64,000 nucleotides of DNA, from positions 1,240,001 through 1,304,000 of the forward strand of contig NZ_WLYX01000001.1 in assembly GCF_009707705.1 (NCBI RefSeq), given 5' to 3'. The notes beneath the pieces are model-generated. The model worked only from the letters and a program-made list of their open reading frames with translations, had not been told where the DNA came from and made no database searches. This document shows, in pieces, positions 43,669 through 54,678 of the stretch. The stretch is from Paludibacterium denitrificans. Lineage in GTDB: Bacteria; Pseudomonadota; Gammaproteobacteria; Burkholderiales; Chromobacteriaceae. The translations under genes and the position numbers were made by a program. The stretch's first letter is position 1. Every line of letters starts with the position of its first letter.

Positions 43669-45679
43669 ATGAAAAAAAACAGCCGTAATATTGTTGCCTA
43701 CTCGCTGTATGAGCTGCTCAGCTCAATGCGGTTCGCCATCGGCCTGCTGACCATCATTGCCATCGCTTCGGTGATCGGCACGGTGCTCAAGCAGAACGAA
43801 CCCTACCCCAATTACACCTTCGAATTCGGTCAATACTGGTTTACCGTGTTTGAAAAACTGGGGCTGTACGATGTTTATCACTCGGGCTGGTTTCTCACCA
43901 TTCTGGCCTTTCTGGTGATCTCGACCACGCTGTGCATCCTGCGTAACGGGCCGGGCTTCCTCAAGGACATGAAGGCCTTCCGCGAGAAAGCATCCGACTC
44001 GTCACTGGCCGCCATGCAGCACAGCGCAGAATTCGACATCGATTCGGCCAACCTTGATGGCGTACGTCACTATCTGCGCCAGCAAGGCTACCGTTGGCGC
44101 GAACACACGCGTGACGACGGCAGCATCATGCTGGCGGCCAAAAAGGCGCGGCCAGCAAGCTGGGCTATTTCTTTGCCCACATTGCAATGGTGGTGATCTG
44201 TATCGGCGGCCTGATCGACGGCAACCTGCCGCTCAAGCTGGCCGAACTGGTGGGCAAGGTTGTGCCGGAAACGCGTGACATTGCGCAAAGCCAGATTCCG
44301 GAGCAAAGCTGTCCACCGCCAACCTGTCGTTCCGCGGCAATGTCACCATCGCGGAGAACAAGAGCGCCGACGTGGTGTTCCTGAATTCCGGCAACGGCTA
44401 TCTGGTACAAGACCTGCCGTTTACCGTGACACTGAAGAAATTCTATGTCGACTACTACAGCAACGGCATGCCGAAGCTGTTTGCCAGCGACATCATCGTT
44501 ACCGACAAGGCCAGCGGCAAAACCACCGAGGCCCGGTCAAGGTCAACCATCCGCTGATCGTCAACGGCGTGGCCATCTATCAGGCCAGTTTCGGCGACGG
44601 CGGCTCGCCGCTGCGACTAAAGGCGTGGAACCTGGACGCGCCGCAGATGGCGGCGGTTGACGTCAAGGGCGTGTCCATGGGCAACCAGCCGCTGCGCGCC
44701 AACGGCCGGGATTACACGCTAGAGTTTGGTGAACTGCGGGTGTTCAACGTCGAGGACATGAGCGGCTAAGGATGGCGCTTAAGAAATCGCTGTCGCAACG
44801 CATGAAAGATGCGCGCGAAGTAAAGCATGATAAGGCGGTGAAGAACGTCGGGCCGTCGATTACCTTCAAGCTGCGCGACAAGCAGGGGCAGGCAGTGGAA
44901 TTCCACCACTACATGTCGCCGATCCAGCAGGACGGCGCCAGCTACCTGATTGCCGGGGTACGCAACAAGGTGTCGGAGCCGTTCCAGTATCTGCGTCTGC
45001 CGCTGGATGACCAAATGTCGATCGACAGCTTCATGCGCCTGCGCGCCGCCTTCATGAACCCGGCGCTGTACGACGAGATCGCCACACGCGCCACCGCCAA
45101 GGCCATGAAGGGTGCCGCCATCAGCGCCGACACGCAGCAACAGTTCCGCAACAGCGTGAAATGGATTCTGGCCCGCTTTAACGAAGGTGGCTTTGCCGCA
45201 CTGGAAAAATTCCTGGATGACCGTGTGCCGCAAGACAAACGTCAGGCCGTGGCGCAGACTTACATCAAAATCCTGCAAGGCTCGGTGGTGGATGTGATGG
45301 ATGTGGCCAACGAGAAGGCTTGAAGCCGATAACGCTGGACAGCCGTCATTACCGCTTCTTGCTGGATAGCCTGGTCGCCGTCAGCGCCATGCACGACTAC
45401 AAGGCACCGGTGTTCCTGCAACTGACCGGTTTTGATCAGGTCCAAGCTTCCGGCCTGCAACTGACCCGTTCGCCGGGCAAAACGCTGGTTTATCTCGGTT
45501 CGCTGATGCTGGTGCTGGGTATCATCCTGATGTTCTACGTACGTGAAGTCCGGCTGTGGGTGCGTGTACGTGCCGGTAGCGTGCGCGTGGCCATGACCTC
45601 GAACCGTCATAACCGTGATCTGGACAATGATTTCGCGCGTCAGTCCGACGCCATCAAACAGCTTGCAAGAGGTGCGTAA
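43669..45679 (+). CDS. resB: System II cytochrome c maturation protein ResB/CcsB
   Basis: ResB works with CcsA to deliver and attach haem to apocytochromes outside the inner membrane. The start MKKNSRNIVAYSLYELLSSM leads into a helix (FAIGLLTIIAIASVIGTVLK), then QYWFTVFEKLGLYDVYHSGW and a second helix. A large periplasmic part follows, with FTVTLKKFYVDYYSNGMPKL and HPLIVNGVAIYQASFGDGGS. A last helix, TLVYLGSLMLVLGIILMFYV, ends the protein. Breaks lie near 44150, 44310, 44537, 44768 and 45322. About 665 residues when joined. It overlaps ccsA (TAATG). DUS-like copy at 44043. Confidence 0.93.
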
Positions 45680-46824
45680 TGGAACTCGCCCAGTCTTTTG
45701 ACAACCCGTCGCTGCTGAAGCGACTCAGCCCGTTCGACTGGCTGTACGCGCTGGCCATGCTGATGGCGGCTAAGCTATACCTATCACCTGTACGGCGCCT
45801 TCATGGACGGCTACGAGCAGGCCATTCTGGCCGGTGCTGCGGTCGGACTGGTGGCGCTCGGCTGGTTCTGGAAAGCCTGGCGGGTGTTCTTCCCGGTGGT
45901 CGGTGCTGTGGCGCTGCTGGGCGTCAACCTGTATCACGGTGACTTGAGCCGTGGCCAGTCGGCGTTCTGGCTGAAATACCTGTTGTCCAGCCAGTCCGCC
46001 ATCATGTGGATGTGCACGCTGTTCTATCTGGCCACTCTGGTGTACTGGATGGGGTTGCTCTCGCGCTCCGAGCTGCTGGGGCGCATGGGTTCCGGCCTGA
46101 CCTGGTCGGCCGCGGTACTGGGCTTTGCCGGGCTGTTTGTGCGCTGGTACGAAAGCTACCTGATCGGTAGCGATATCGGCCACGTACCGGTATCCAACCT
46201 GTATGAAGTGTTCATCCTGTTCTGCCTGATCACGGCACTGATGTACCTGTACTACGAAGCCAAGTTTGCCGCCCGCCAGATGGGGGCCTTCGTGTTGCTG
46301 GTGATCTCGGCCGCGGTGGGTTTCATCCTGTGGTACACCTTCGACCGTCAGGCCCATGAAATTCGCCCGCTGATCCCGGCGCTGCAATCGTGGTGGATGA
46401 AAATCCACGTTAGCTTACCAACTTTGTCGGCTATGGCGCGTTCTCTATGGCGGCGATGCTGGGGATTGCCGAGCTGCTGGTGCTCAAGGGCTACCTGAAA
46501 GGCAAGCTGCCGTCCGCCGAGGTGCTGGATGAAGTCATGTACAAAGCCATCGCCGTCGGCTTCCTGTTCTTCACCATTGCCACCATTCTGGGGGCGATGT
46601 GGGCGGCTGATGCCCTGGGGCGGCTACTGGAGCTGGGACCCGAAGGAAACCGGGCGCTGATTGTCTGGCTGAACTACGCGGCCTGGCTGCATATCCGCTT
46701 GGTCAAGGGCTGGCGCGGTGCGCCGCTGGCCTGGTGGGCGGTGATCGGGGTGTTTGTCACCAGCTTTGCTTTCCTCGGCGTCAACATGTTCCTGTCCGGC
46801 CTGCATTCCTACGGCGGCCTCTGA
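45679..46824 (+). CDS. ccsA: System II cytochrome c maturation protein CcsA
   Basis: CcsA binds haem through a tryptophan-rich WWD loop and flanking histidines. The ORF has many helices (for example WMGLLSRSELLGRMGSGLTW, VPVSNLYEVFILFCL) but shows DALGRLLELGPEGNRALIVW where the motif should be. Shifting the frame by one base between about 46613 and 46652 restores AWGGYWSWDPKETWALIVW. An extra C and a lost T (in CCTGG) therefore mask the motif without stopping the frame. Other breaks are near 45772 (before YHLYGAFMDGYEQ) and near 46417 (before ANFVGYGAFSMAAM). About 385 residues. Confidence 0.95.
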
Positions 46825-46846
46825 GCACGGTGCTACCGAATGACCG

Positions 46847-46874
46847 AAAAGCCCCGCCTTGCGGGGCTTTTTTA
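46847..46874 (+). terminator. Rho-independent terminator after ccsA
   Basis: AAAAGCCCCGC, loop CTT, GCGGGGCTTTTTT: a near-perfect stem with a T run, 23 bases after the ccsA stop. Confidence 0.92.
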
Positions 46875-46950
46875 TGAATCACCCTGAAGCTGTCATAGAC
46901 ATTTGGTATGCTTGACAGCGTTTTTATTGCAAGGACTGACTCTTTTCATC

Positions 46951-48537
46951 ATGGATGTTTCCGGCTGTCTGACCCTTCGGCCGGCTTGGCCTCTTGACGT
47001 TGATCGTGCTGGAGGTGGTGCTGGGCGTCGACAACCTGATTTTTGTCGCCATTCTGTCGGAAAAACTGCCGCCGCAGCAGCGTGACCGCGCGCGCGTCAT
47101 GGGGCTGTCACTGGCGCTGGTGCTGCGCCTTGGCCTGCTGGCCAGCATGAGCTGGCTGGTGACCCTGACCGACCCGCTGTTTAGCCTGCTGGGCCAGACT
47201 TTCTCCTGGCGTGACCTGATCATGCTGATTGGCGGAGTCTTCCTGCTGTTCAAAGGCACCATGGAACTGCACGAACGGCTGGAGGGGCATACCGAGGAAG
47301 AAAGCGGCGGCCAGAAGATGTACGCCGGGTTTGTGACCGTGGTGGTGCAGATTCTGGTACTGGATGCAGTGTTCTCCATCGACTCGGTGATTACCGCCAT
47401 CGGAATGGCCGAGCATTTGCCGGTCATGATGCTGGCAGTGGTGATTGCCATGGCCATGATGATCATGGCCAGCAAGCCGCTCACCCGCTTCGTCAACGCC
47501 CACCCGACGGTGGTGATGCTGTGTCTGGGTTTCCTGCTGATGATCGGTTTCAGCCTGGTGGCCGACGGCTTCGGCTTCCATATTCCCAAAGGTTACCTGT
47601 ACGCCGCCATCGGCTTTTCCGTGCTGGTGGAAGCCTTCAATCAGGTGGCCAACGTCAATCGCGTCCGCTACCTCAACAGCCGCAACAGCTTCCGCTCACG
47701 CACGGCCGATGCCGTGCTGGGTCTGCTGGGCGGCCGCAGCAGCAACCATGCCCATGATGACGACAGCAGCAGCGACGAGCACGGCAGCGAGGAAGGCGAG
47801 CAGGTATTTGCCCAGAACGAACGGGCGATGATCCACAGCGTGCTGACGTTGGCCGAACGGCCGATTCGCGTGGTGGCCACGCCGCGGGCCGACATTCACC
47901 GGCTGGATATCAGCCAGCCGCTGGAACAACAGCGTCAGGTGCTGCGCACCAGCCCGTATTCGCGGCTGGTGGTGGTAGGCAACGGCAGTATCGACGAGCC
48001 GCTGGGCATTGTGGCGCGCAAGGATCTGCTGGCGCAGCTACTGGATGGTCAGGAGCTGAATGTACTGGCCGCGTTGCGCCAGCCGCTGGTGCTACCGGAA
48101 AGCGTCACCGTGCTCAAGGCGCTGGAGAGCTTCCGCCAGCAGGCGGCGGATCTGGCGTTTGTCGTCAACGAATTTGGCAGTCTGGAAGGGATTGTCGCGC
48201 TGAAAGACCTGATGGAAGCCATTGCTTAAGCGAGTTTCCGGAAGAGCACGAACAGAACGAACTGCCAGCCGTGGTACAGCTGGATGATGGCAGTCTGGAC
48301 GTGGAAGGCAGTCTGGAACTGGTGACGCTGGAGCAATACATCGATCTGGGCGACTTCGACAGCGAGGACTTCCACACCGTCGCCGGGCTGTTCATGGACC
48401 GCTTGCAGCGCATCCCGCGCGATGGCGACGAGGTTACCCTCAACCACTGGATCTTCCGCGTTACCGACCAGCGCGGCAACCGTACCGAGCGCGTCAGCAT
48501 TCGGCGCGAAGAAGATACCAGCCTGAACGATGACTGA
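46951..48537 (+). CDS. TerC-family membrane protein with CBS and CorC domains
   Basis: Domains in order: a TerC-type membrane domain of about seven helices ([40 protein letters not shown]), a His/Asp/Ser/Glu-rich linker ([19 protein letters not shown]), a CBS pair, and a CorC-HlyC transporter-associated domain near the end. It resembles YoaE/YegH-like proteins proposed to handle metal ions; the substrate is unproven. Breaks are close to the N-terminus (about 46975-46995, before LTLIVLEV) and at 48224-48231 (GCTTAAGC; EAIAGEFPEEHE expected). About 525 residues. DUS-like copy at 47848. The stop overlaps the next gene's ATG. Confidence 0.87.
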
Positions 48538-48840
48538 TTCGCCGTCCAAGTTGGCCGAAACCGCGCTTTCGGCCAACCCTGCGCCGTGGTTTCTCTACGT
48601 ACTGAAATGCCGCGGCGGCAGCCTGTACACCGGCATCAGCAACGATGTGGCACGCCGTTATGCCGCACACTGCGGCTAAGCAGGGCGCACGCTACACGCG
48701 CATGCACCCGCCCGAACGGCTGGCGCTGGTGCTGGAATGTGCGGACAAGGGTGCGGCGCTGCAAGCCGAAGCCGCGGTAAAGCGGCTGGATGCCGCCGCC
48801 AAACGCGCCCTGGCTGGCGGCACAGCAGGTCAATCAGTAA
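48530..48840 (+). CDS. GIY-YIG nuclease-like protein (UPF0213 type)
   Basis: The domain begins [20 protein letters not shown] and continues [30 protein letters not shown] and [15 protein letters not shown], as in short stand-alone GIY-YIG proteins (about 95 residues). The only upstream ATG, at 48530, overlaps the TerC gene stop and adds [18 protein letters not shown]. That leader is encoded by a head-to-head DUS pair. A break near 48675 (GGCTAAGC) lies after AAHC, and one near 48812 is inferred, to reach the TAA at 48840. Biochemical role is not established for this family. Convergent with the next gene. Confidence 0.75.
48550..48577 (+). repeat. Head-to-head DUS pair inside GIY-YIG N-terminal codons
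   Basis: GTTGGCCGAAA and TTTCGGCCAAC are inverted copies with a seven-base core between them, at the junction of two overlapping genes. In frame they encode KLAE and LSANP of the GIY-YIG protein, so this hairpin is probably both a gene-end element and coding sequence. Confidence 0.8.
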
Positions 48841-49657
48841 ACGAAACGCTCGCGCAACTCGTCCAGATTCAGCTCATGCAGGATTGCCTCCTGCCGTTCA
48901 CGCGCACTGGCCTTGCCCTTGCCGGTTTTCTTGGCAATGATCAGCTCGTTCTTCATCGAGTGTTCCCAGCCCACCAGCTCCGTCACCGTTACCTGATAGC
49001 CGCGCGCCTCCAGTTGCAGGCAGCGCAACACGTTGGTCAGGTGGCTGCCAAACTCGCGGGTCTGGATCGGGTGACGCCACAATTCCGACAGCGCGGTCTT
49101 GCCAAAGGTTTCGTTTTTCTTCTGGCGCAGCACCGCCGCCACTTCGGCCTGACAGCACGGCACCAGCACGATGTAGCGCGCTTCCTTGGCCAGTGCAAAG
49201 CGGATGGCATCGTCGGTGGCAGTATTGCAGGCATGCAGCGCAGTGACGATATCCACCTGTGCCGGTAATTGCGGCGAGGTGATGGATTGTTCCACCGTCA
49301 GGTTGAGAAAGCCCATGCGCTCAAAGCCCAGACGCGCGGCCAGCTCGCGCGAGCGCGTGACCAGCTCTTCACGCGTTTCAATGCCGTACACCCAGCCAGC
49401 GTCTTTGTCCTTGAGAAACAGGTCGTACAGGATGAAGCCCAGATACGACTTGCTTAAGCACCGTGGTCGGCCAGCGTCAGCTCGCCCTTGTCGTTGAGTA
49501 CATCCTGCAGCAACGGCTCGATAAACTGGTACAGGTGATACACCTGCTTGAGCTTGCGGCGGGTATCCTGATTGATCTTGCCGTCGCGGGTGAGGATGTG
49601 CAGCTCCTTGAGCAGTTCGATCGATTGCTGCGGTTTGATTTCGGGAATCAGGCTCAT
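48834..49657 (-). CDS. Class I SAM-dependent methyltransferase (Methyltransf_32-like)
   Basis: The AdoMet-binding segment ADHGAGKSYLGFILYDLFL is followed by VTALHACNTATDDAIRFALA and VLVPCCQAEVAAVL. These HACNTATD and VPCC motifs are typical of the Methyltransf_32 group, which includes proteins of unknown substrate. The start MSLIPEIKPQQSIELLKELH is at 49657. GCTTAAGC at 49452-49459 interrupts DHGAGKSY. About 274 residues. It ends RERFVY with a TGA at 48834, overlapping the convergent GIY-YIG end by a few bases. Confidence 0.85.
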
Positions 49658-49757
49658 GACGGCGTCCGGCGATATGGGTAATTGGCCAATTTTACCAGCC
49701 CGCTCCGCTTGCGGCGGCAGCAAATGTCGCAGGCACGCCAACGGCAGGCGTGACAAG

Positions 49758-49767
49758 GTTGGCCGAA
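49758..49767 (+). repeat. DUS-like repeat between divergent genes
   Basis: Isolated copy, CAAGGTTGGCCGAAAA, between the methyltransferase (minus) and the MBL hydrolase (plus). The 159-base gap must also hold both promoters; no clear promoter was identified. Confidence 0.85.
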
Positions 49768-49816
49768 AACGCCGGTCATGCCACAATCCTGCGGTTTTCT
49801 CCCGGATGAGCACGCC

Positions 49817-50463
49817 ATGGCCCTGCAGTATCACGTAATCCCCGTCACCCCGTTTGCCCAGAATTGCAGTGTTCTGTGGTGCGACGTTAGCCGCCGCGCC
49901 GCCGTGGTCGATGCCGGTGACATCGACCTGATTCGCCAATTTGTCGAGCAACACAAGCTGACGGTGGAAAAACTGCTGCTGACCCATGGCCATATCGACC
50001 ACGCCGGTGCCTGCGCCAGCCTGGCCGCCAGCCTGAACGTGCCGATTGAAGGCCCGCAACGCGCCGAAAGCTTCTGGCTGGACCAGCTGCCGCATCAGGG
50101 ACAGATGTTCGGTTTCCCGCCCAGCGCACCGCTGGTGCCGGACCGCTGGCTGGAAGAAGGCGATCAGATCAGCATCGGCAACGAAACCCTGCAAGTGCTG
50201 CATTGCCCCGGCCACACGCCCGGCCATGTGGTGTTCTACAGCGCCAGCGCGCATCTGCTGGTCGCGGGTGATGTGTTGTTCCAAGGCTCGATCGGCCGCA
50301 CCGATTTCCCCATGGGCAACCACCAGCAACTGCTGGATGCCATCGAGCAAAAGCTGTTTGCCCTGCCGGACGAAACCCGGTGATCACCGGCCACGGCCCG
50401 CTCACCACGCTGGGCGAGGAAAAACGTCACAACCCGTTTGTCAGCAGCGCCCGTTACCGCTAA
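49817..50463 (+). CDS. MBL-fold metallo-hydrolase (YcbL/glyoxalase II-like)
   Basis: A metallo-beta-lactamase-fold protein of about 214 residues starting MALQYHVIPVTPFAQNCSVL. Metal ligands are seen in THGHIDHAG (HxHxDH), CPGHTPGHVV, LVAGDVLFQGSIGRTDFP and VITGHGPLTTLG. The layout matches the YcbL group of small glyoxalase II-like thioesterases. A one-base loss near 50381 breaks the frame before VITGHGPLTT. It ends SSARYR followed by TAA. The ATL gene starts five bases later, so they are probably one transcript. Confidence 0.88.
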
Positions 50464-50468
50464 CCGCC

Positions 50469-50797
50469 ATGCCGCCCGAATTTGCCGCGCGCGTTCTGGC
50501 CATCCTGCAACAGCTGCTTAGGCCGGGCGCGTCACCACTTACGGCGCGCTGGCGGCACAGGCCGGTTACCCGCGCCACGCCCGCCATGTCGGACGGCTGC
50601 TGCGCGAGCTGCCAGACCATAGCGGCCTGCCGTGGTTTCGCGTCATCAACACCAGTGGCCGGGTGGCACGACCGGGCACCCCGGAGGCCGACTGGCAACG
50701 GCTGCTGTTAGAGGCTGATGGCATCGAGCTGTCGGCCAACGGCAGCATCAACCTCCGGCACTACGGCTGGCCGGACGGCTATTTCGGCCAACCCTGA
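50469..50797 (+). CDS. Alkyltransferase-like protein (ATL)
   Basis: This is the DNA-binding domain of O6-alkylguanine transferases without the methyl-accepting cysteine. GRVTTYGALAAQAGYPRHAR, HVGRLLRELP and WFRVINTSGRVA are visible; in true MGMT proteins the last region would be PCHRV. ATL proteins flag alkylated guanines for nucleotide excision repair. A break at about 50517-50524 (GCTTAGGC) precedes GRVTTYG. About 108 residues. The last codons, Phe-Gly-Gln-Pro and stop, are a DUS-like copy (50783). Confidence 0.87.
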
Positions 50798-50911
50798 GCC
50801 ATTTTCCCTGCCCGCGTAACATTCGTTAATGCTTTTCCACCGCGCCGACACGACCAGCTAAAACCATTGTGCTTAAATGGTTTTAGTTTATGCGTTATGG
50901 ATGGATTGGCG

Positions 50912-52202
50912 ATGAAATACCCTCTACTGATCTTGGCGGCGTTGTTCGGCGCAGGCTGGTATCTGAGCGTACCGCACGACACGCTGCTGGCCGTGCACGA
51001 TTTATGGACGTTCCGGCGTCAGGCCATACCGTTGAGCGGCTTGCTGCTGATCGGCTTCATGGCGGCGGGCGGCGTACTGGCAACCCGCCTCAGCCTGATT
51101 GAGCGCTGGCTGGGCGGGCTGGATCGCGTTTACCGGCTGCACAAACGGCTGGGCATTGCTGCTTGAGCGTGCTGGTGCTGCTGCACTGGCAACTGGAATG
51201 GCTACCCAAGCAACTGGCCAAATTGCACCTGATCGTCGGCCCGTTGCGCCACGGCGCCAAGGCGCCGCCACTGGCGTGAACTGGCCGGGCTGGCCGGGGA
51301 ATGGGCCGGTTACATCATGATGGCGCTGGTGGTCATCGCCCTGCTCAAGCGCGTGCCGTACCGTGCGTTCCGCCCGGTGCACAAGGCGTTTGGCGTCATC
51401 TGCCTGATGGGGGCGTACCACTCGGCCATTTTCATCCCGGCCGAATGGTGGCGTGCAGCCACGTGCTGGGCGGTTTGTCCATCGCGCTTATGGTGCTGGT
51501 TGGGGTCTGGTCGTTGAGCGGCCGCATTGGCCAACAGCGCCGCATTGACGCCGTGGTCGAGACGCTGGAAAACGAAGCCGACGACACGTTGCTGCTGCAC
51601 TGCAAACCGCTTGGCCATTGGCCCGGCCACAAAGCCTACCAGTTTGCCCTACTGACTACCGACCGCAAGGAAGGCGCGCATCCGTTCACCATCGCCTCAC
51701 ACTGGCAAGACGGCGGCGAGCTGTGTTTTGGCATCAAGGGGCTGGGCGATTACACCCGCGAACTGGCCACGCGGCTACAACCGGGCATGGCAGTGACCAT
51801 AGAAGGGCCGTATGGCGGCTTCGACTTTGGCACGGCGGACAAACCGCAAATCTGGGTGGTAAGCGGCATTGGCATCACGCCATTTCTGGCCCGGCTGGAA
51901 GAGCTGGCGGCCCGTGGCGGTGGCACAGCGGCGGTCGAGTGTTTTTATTGCAGCAACGATCAGCAAAGCGCCGCCTTTGGCTCACGGCTGGAAGCCCGGC
52001 GCGGCAAGCCGGTGTCACGCTGCACCGCTGGGATAGCCAGCGCGAAGGACGTCTGGAGGCCAGCCTGCAACCGCTGATGAGCGCCGACACCGAAGTCTGG
52101 TTCTGCGGTCCGGCCGCGTTTGGCCATCACCTGCGTCAGGGCCTGCAGGCACAGGGGCTGGCTGCCGAGGCGTTTCACGCCGAAGCCTTTAACTGGCGTT
52201 GA
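50912..52202 (+). CDS. Ferric reductase-like transmembrane oxidoreductase
   Basis: An N-terminal ferric-reductase-like membrane domain has helices MKYPLLILAALFGAGWYL, PLSGLLLIGFMAAGGVLA and VCLMGAYHS-type segments. Histidine pairs for haem appear in HKRLGIAA, LLHWQLEW and HKAFGVI. A flavin domain (HPFTIASHW) and a nicotinamide domain (VVSGIGITPFLARLEEL, VWFCGPAAFG) follow, as in NOX/FRE-type reductases. Electrons would pass from NAD(P)H through FAD and haem across the membrane. Acceptor unknown. Breaks are near 51163, 51271, 51452 and 52010. About 430 residues. Confidence 0.85.
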
Positions 52203-52303
52203 GCTGGCGGCATACCGGCACGGCGGGGAAAGCCTGCCGCCGCGCCATGCCCCGGGCGTAGAATAATGCCGATCTTTACCCTTGCTTTTGCGGAGTCTCA
52301 TCC

Positions 52304-52658
52304 ATGCAGAAAATCCTGTTTATCCTGAATGCGCCGCCCTATGGCAGCGAACGCACGCTGACTGCCTTGCGTCTGGCGACCACGCTGGCGGCCGATGCCG
52401 CCGCGCCGGAACTTTCCATTTTCCTCGTCTCCGACGCAGTCTCCACCGCGCTGGCCGGGCAACAAACCGTTGAGCGGCCTGCCGCTTGGCCAGATGTTGG
52501 CCGAACTGGCACAACAGGGCGTGGCCGTGTATGCCTGCCGCACCTGTCTGGACGCGCGTGGCATTAACGAGAGCCTGCTGCTGCCGGGCGTCTCCATCGG
52601 CACCATGCCGGGGCTGGCGCAGTTGACCCTGCAAGCCGACAAGGTACTCAGCTTCTAA
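52304..52658 (+). CDS. DsrE/DsrF-like (YchN-type) small protein
   Basis: The protein MQKILFILNAPPYGSERTLT has the DsrE/F fold pattern, followed by LATTLAADAAAPELSIFLVSDAV. LPLGQMLAELAQQGVAVYAC-RTC contains two conserved cysteines, and TMPGLAQLTLQADKVLSF ends it. Such homomeric proteins are linked to sulphur transfer or remain uncharacterised. A break near 52470 lies after LAGQQT. About 117 residues. DUS-like copy at 52496 encodes Leu-Ala-Glu. A DUS pair follows the stop. Confidence 0.85.
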
Positions 52659-52680
52659 CCAGCGGTAGTGCCAAAACGAA

Positions 52681-52714
52681 GTTGGCCGAAGCGCTTGCAA
52701 GCACTTCGGCCAAC
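52681..52714. terminator. Head-to-head DUS pair between convergent genes
   Basis: GTTGGCCGAAG and CTTCGGCCAAC are inverted copies with a 12-base core that itself contains the palindrome GCTTGCAAGC. It lies 23 bases after the DsrE stop and 30 bases from the RNase stop. A symmetrical hairpin here could terminate both strands. Confidence 0.75.
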
Positions 52715-52743
52715 GTTACCTCACGGCAAAACGGCTATCTCAC

Positions 52744-54678
52744 TCAGGAAGCATCGTCGCTGGCGCTGCTGTCTTCGCTGTCCTCACTGTTTTCCGGTTC
52801 ACCTTCCTCGTTTTCCTCCGGCGCTACCGCCACATGGCCCACCACGGCTAAAGCGGAATTCGATTTCCTGCATCAGTTCATCAATGCGCAGAATCGTCAG
52901 GTGGATGCGGTCGCCCGGGTTCAGCACCGGCAGACCCGGAATGCGCACGCGCATCGGCACGCCATCGATACGTACCAGATCATCCTTGATGTAGGTAGCG
53001 GTCGGGTCGTGGATGCCTTCCGGCTGAACCAGCGCAGGCACCAGAAGTATTCCATGCGGTCCTGGAACGACAGATAGGCCGAGTAGGTGGTGTCGAAATC
53101 GCGCAGGATGGCAAACAGCATGGCGTCGCCCTGCTCGAATTCCGGCTTGTCGCCACGGATCATCGCCGTCAGCTGGCGCTGGTTGATGAAATCGGTGGCG
53201 CGGCGCAGCGGCGACGTGGACCAGGCGTATTGCTTCACCCCCAGCCCGATGTGCGGTTCCGGGCGGGTGGTCATGCGCACCTTGCCCATGCTTTGTGCGC
53301 GGTACATGCCGGGAATGTCGGCTTCGGCCAACATGCGGCCCCATTCGCTGTTGGCCAGAATCATCAGTTCCGACACCAGCTTGTCCATCGGCGCGCCACG
53401 CTTGCGCCGGGTGATCTCGACCTTGCCGTCTACCACATGGAAGTTGTAATCCATCTGCACCGGCCGCGTCGGGTCGTACTTGCCGCGACGTTTTTCCAGT
53501 GCCACGGCAAACTGCCACAGCCAGATCAGTTCCTGCTTGAACGGGTAATCAATGCCCGGATCGTTCAGCAGCGTGTCTTCGTTAAACACCTGCTCCAGCT
53601 GATCGTGGCGCAGGTTGGCGGCGATGCGCACTTTCTCGATGCGGTTTTCGAAGGTGATTGGCTCGAATTCCGGCGTCACTTCGACATACAGGCTCAGTGC
53701 CGGGCAGTCGTAGCCTTCTTTCAGGGTGAACACGTCCACCACGTCGTCCGGCAGCATGGTGATCTTGTCGCCGGGGAAATACACGGTGGAGAGGCGGTTG
53801 AGCACCAGCTTCTCGATGTCGGAGCCCGGCGCCACGCCCAGCGTCGGCGCGGCAATGTGGATGCCGACACGGGTATTGCCGTTGTCCAGCGGCTGGAGCG
53901 ACAGCGCATCGTCGATTTCGGTGGTGTGCGTGTCATCGATGGAGAAGGCATGCACGCTGGCGCAGGGCAGTTCTTCCGGCAGGGTGGCCGGGGCATATTT
54001 GCCAAAGCCGGTGCCCTTGGGGAAATACTCCATGAGGAAGCTTACCATCAGGTAATCCGGCACCGACGGGATGCCACCGACCTTTTCGGCCAACCTCAGC
54101 GGCGGCAGGCCAAGCTCGCGTGCCGCCTGATCAAAAGCCTTGAATTCCAGCGTGCTTTTGTCCGGCTTCCACAACAAGGCCATCAACTGGGCGCGGATGG
54201 CGTCGGGCAGGCCACCGTTCTTGAGCTCCGCCACCCAGACATCAATCTGTTCCTGCTCACGTTTCTTGCGCTCGATGCCAGCCAGCGCCGCCTTCAACGC
54301 CTCTTCCGGCGCTTTCTTGTAACGCCCCTTGCCCTTCTTGTAGAAGTACATCGGTGCGCTGAACAGGCGGGTGATGATGGCGGCCGCTTCCGCCGTGGAC
54401 GGGGCATGGCCCCAATAATCTTCGGCCAGCGTCTGGTAGCCAAACTCATCGTCGCCGCTGCACTCCCACAGGAAGTCCAGATCGATATCCTCGGCCAGCC
54501 GTTCCACCTCGGTCAGGAACTCGCCTAGCGGAGCACTGAACTCCAGAAATACATTGGCCGATTTGACCTTGGCGCGCTTGCCGTGCTGGGTATCCACCTG
54601 CAAGCTGGCATCATTGCGCGACACAATGCTGCCGACCTTGAAATTGCCGCTCTCTTCGTAAAAGACGTTCATCAACAT
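52744..54678 (-). CDS. RNase II/R-family exoribonuclease
   Basis: A 3'-5' exoribonuclease of about 645 residues. The RNB catalytic aspartates are in FSIDDTHTTEIDDALSLQ; VGIHIAAPTLGVAPGSDI, RRGKYDPTRPVQMDYNF and the substrate region YAWSTSPLRRATDFINQRQL follow. An S1-like C-terminal domain ends in an acidic Glu/Asp/Ser tail. It is shorter than RNase R and lacks its N-terminal helix-turn-helix. Breaks are near 53042 (before VQPEGIHDPTAT) and near 52847 (before the acidic tail). Start MLMNVFYEES at 54678. DUS-like copies at 53323 and 54085. Confidence 0.9.
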
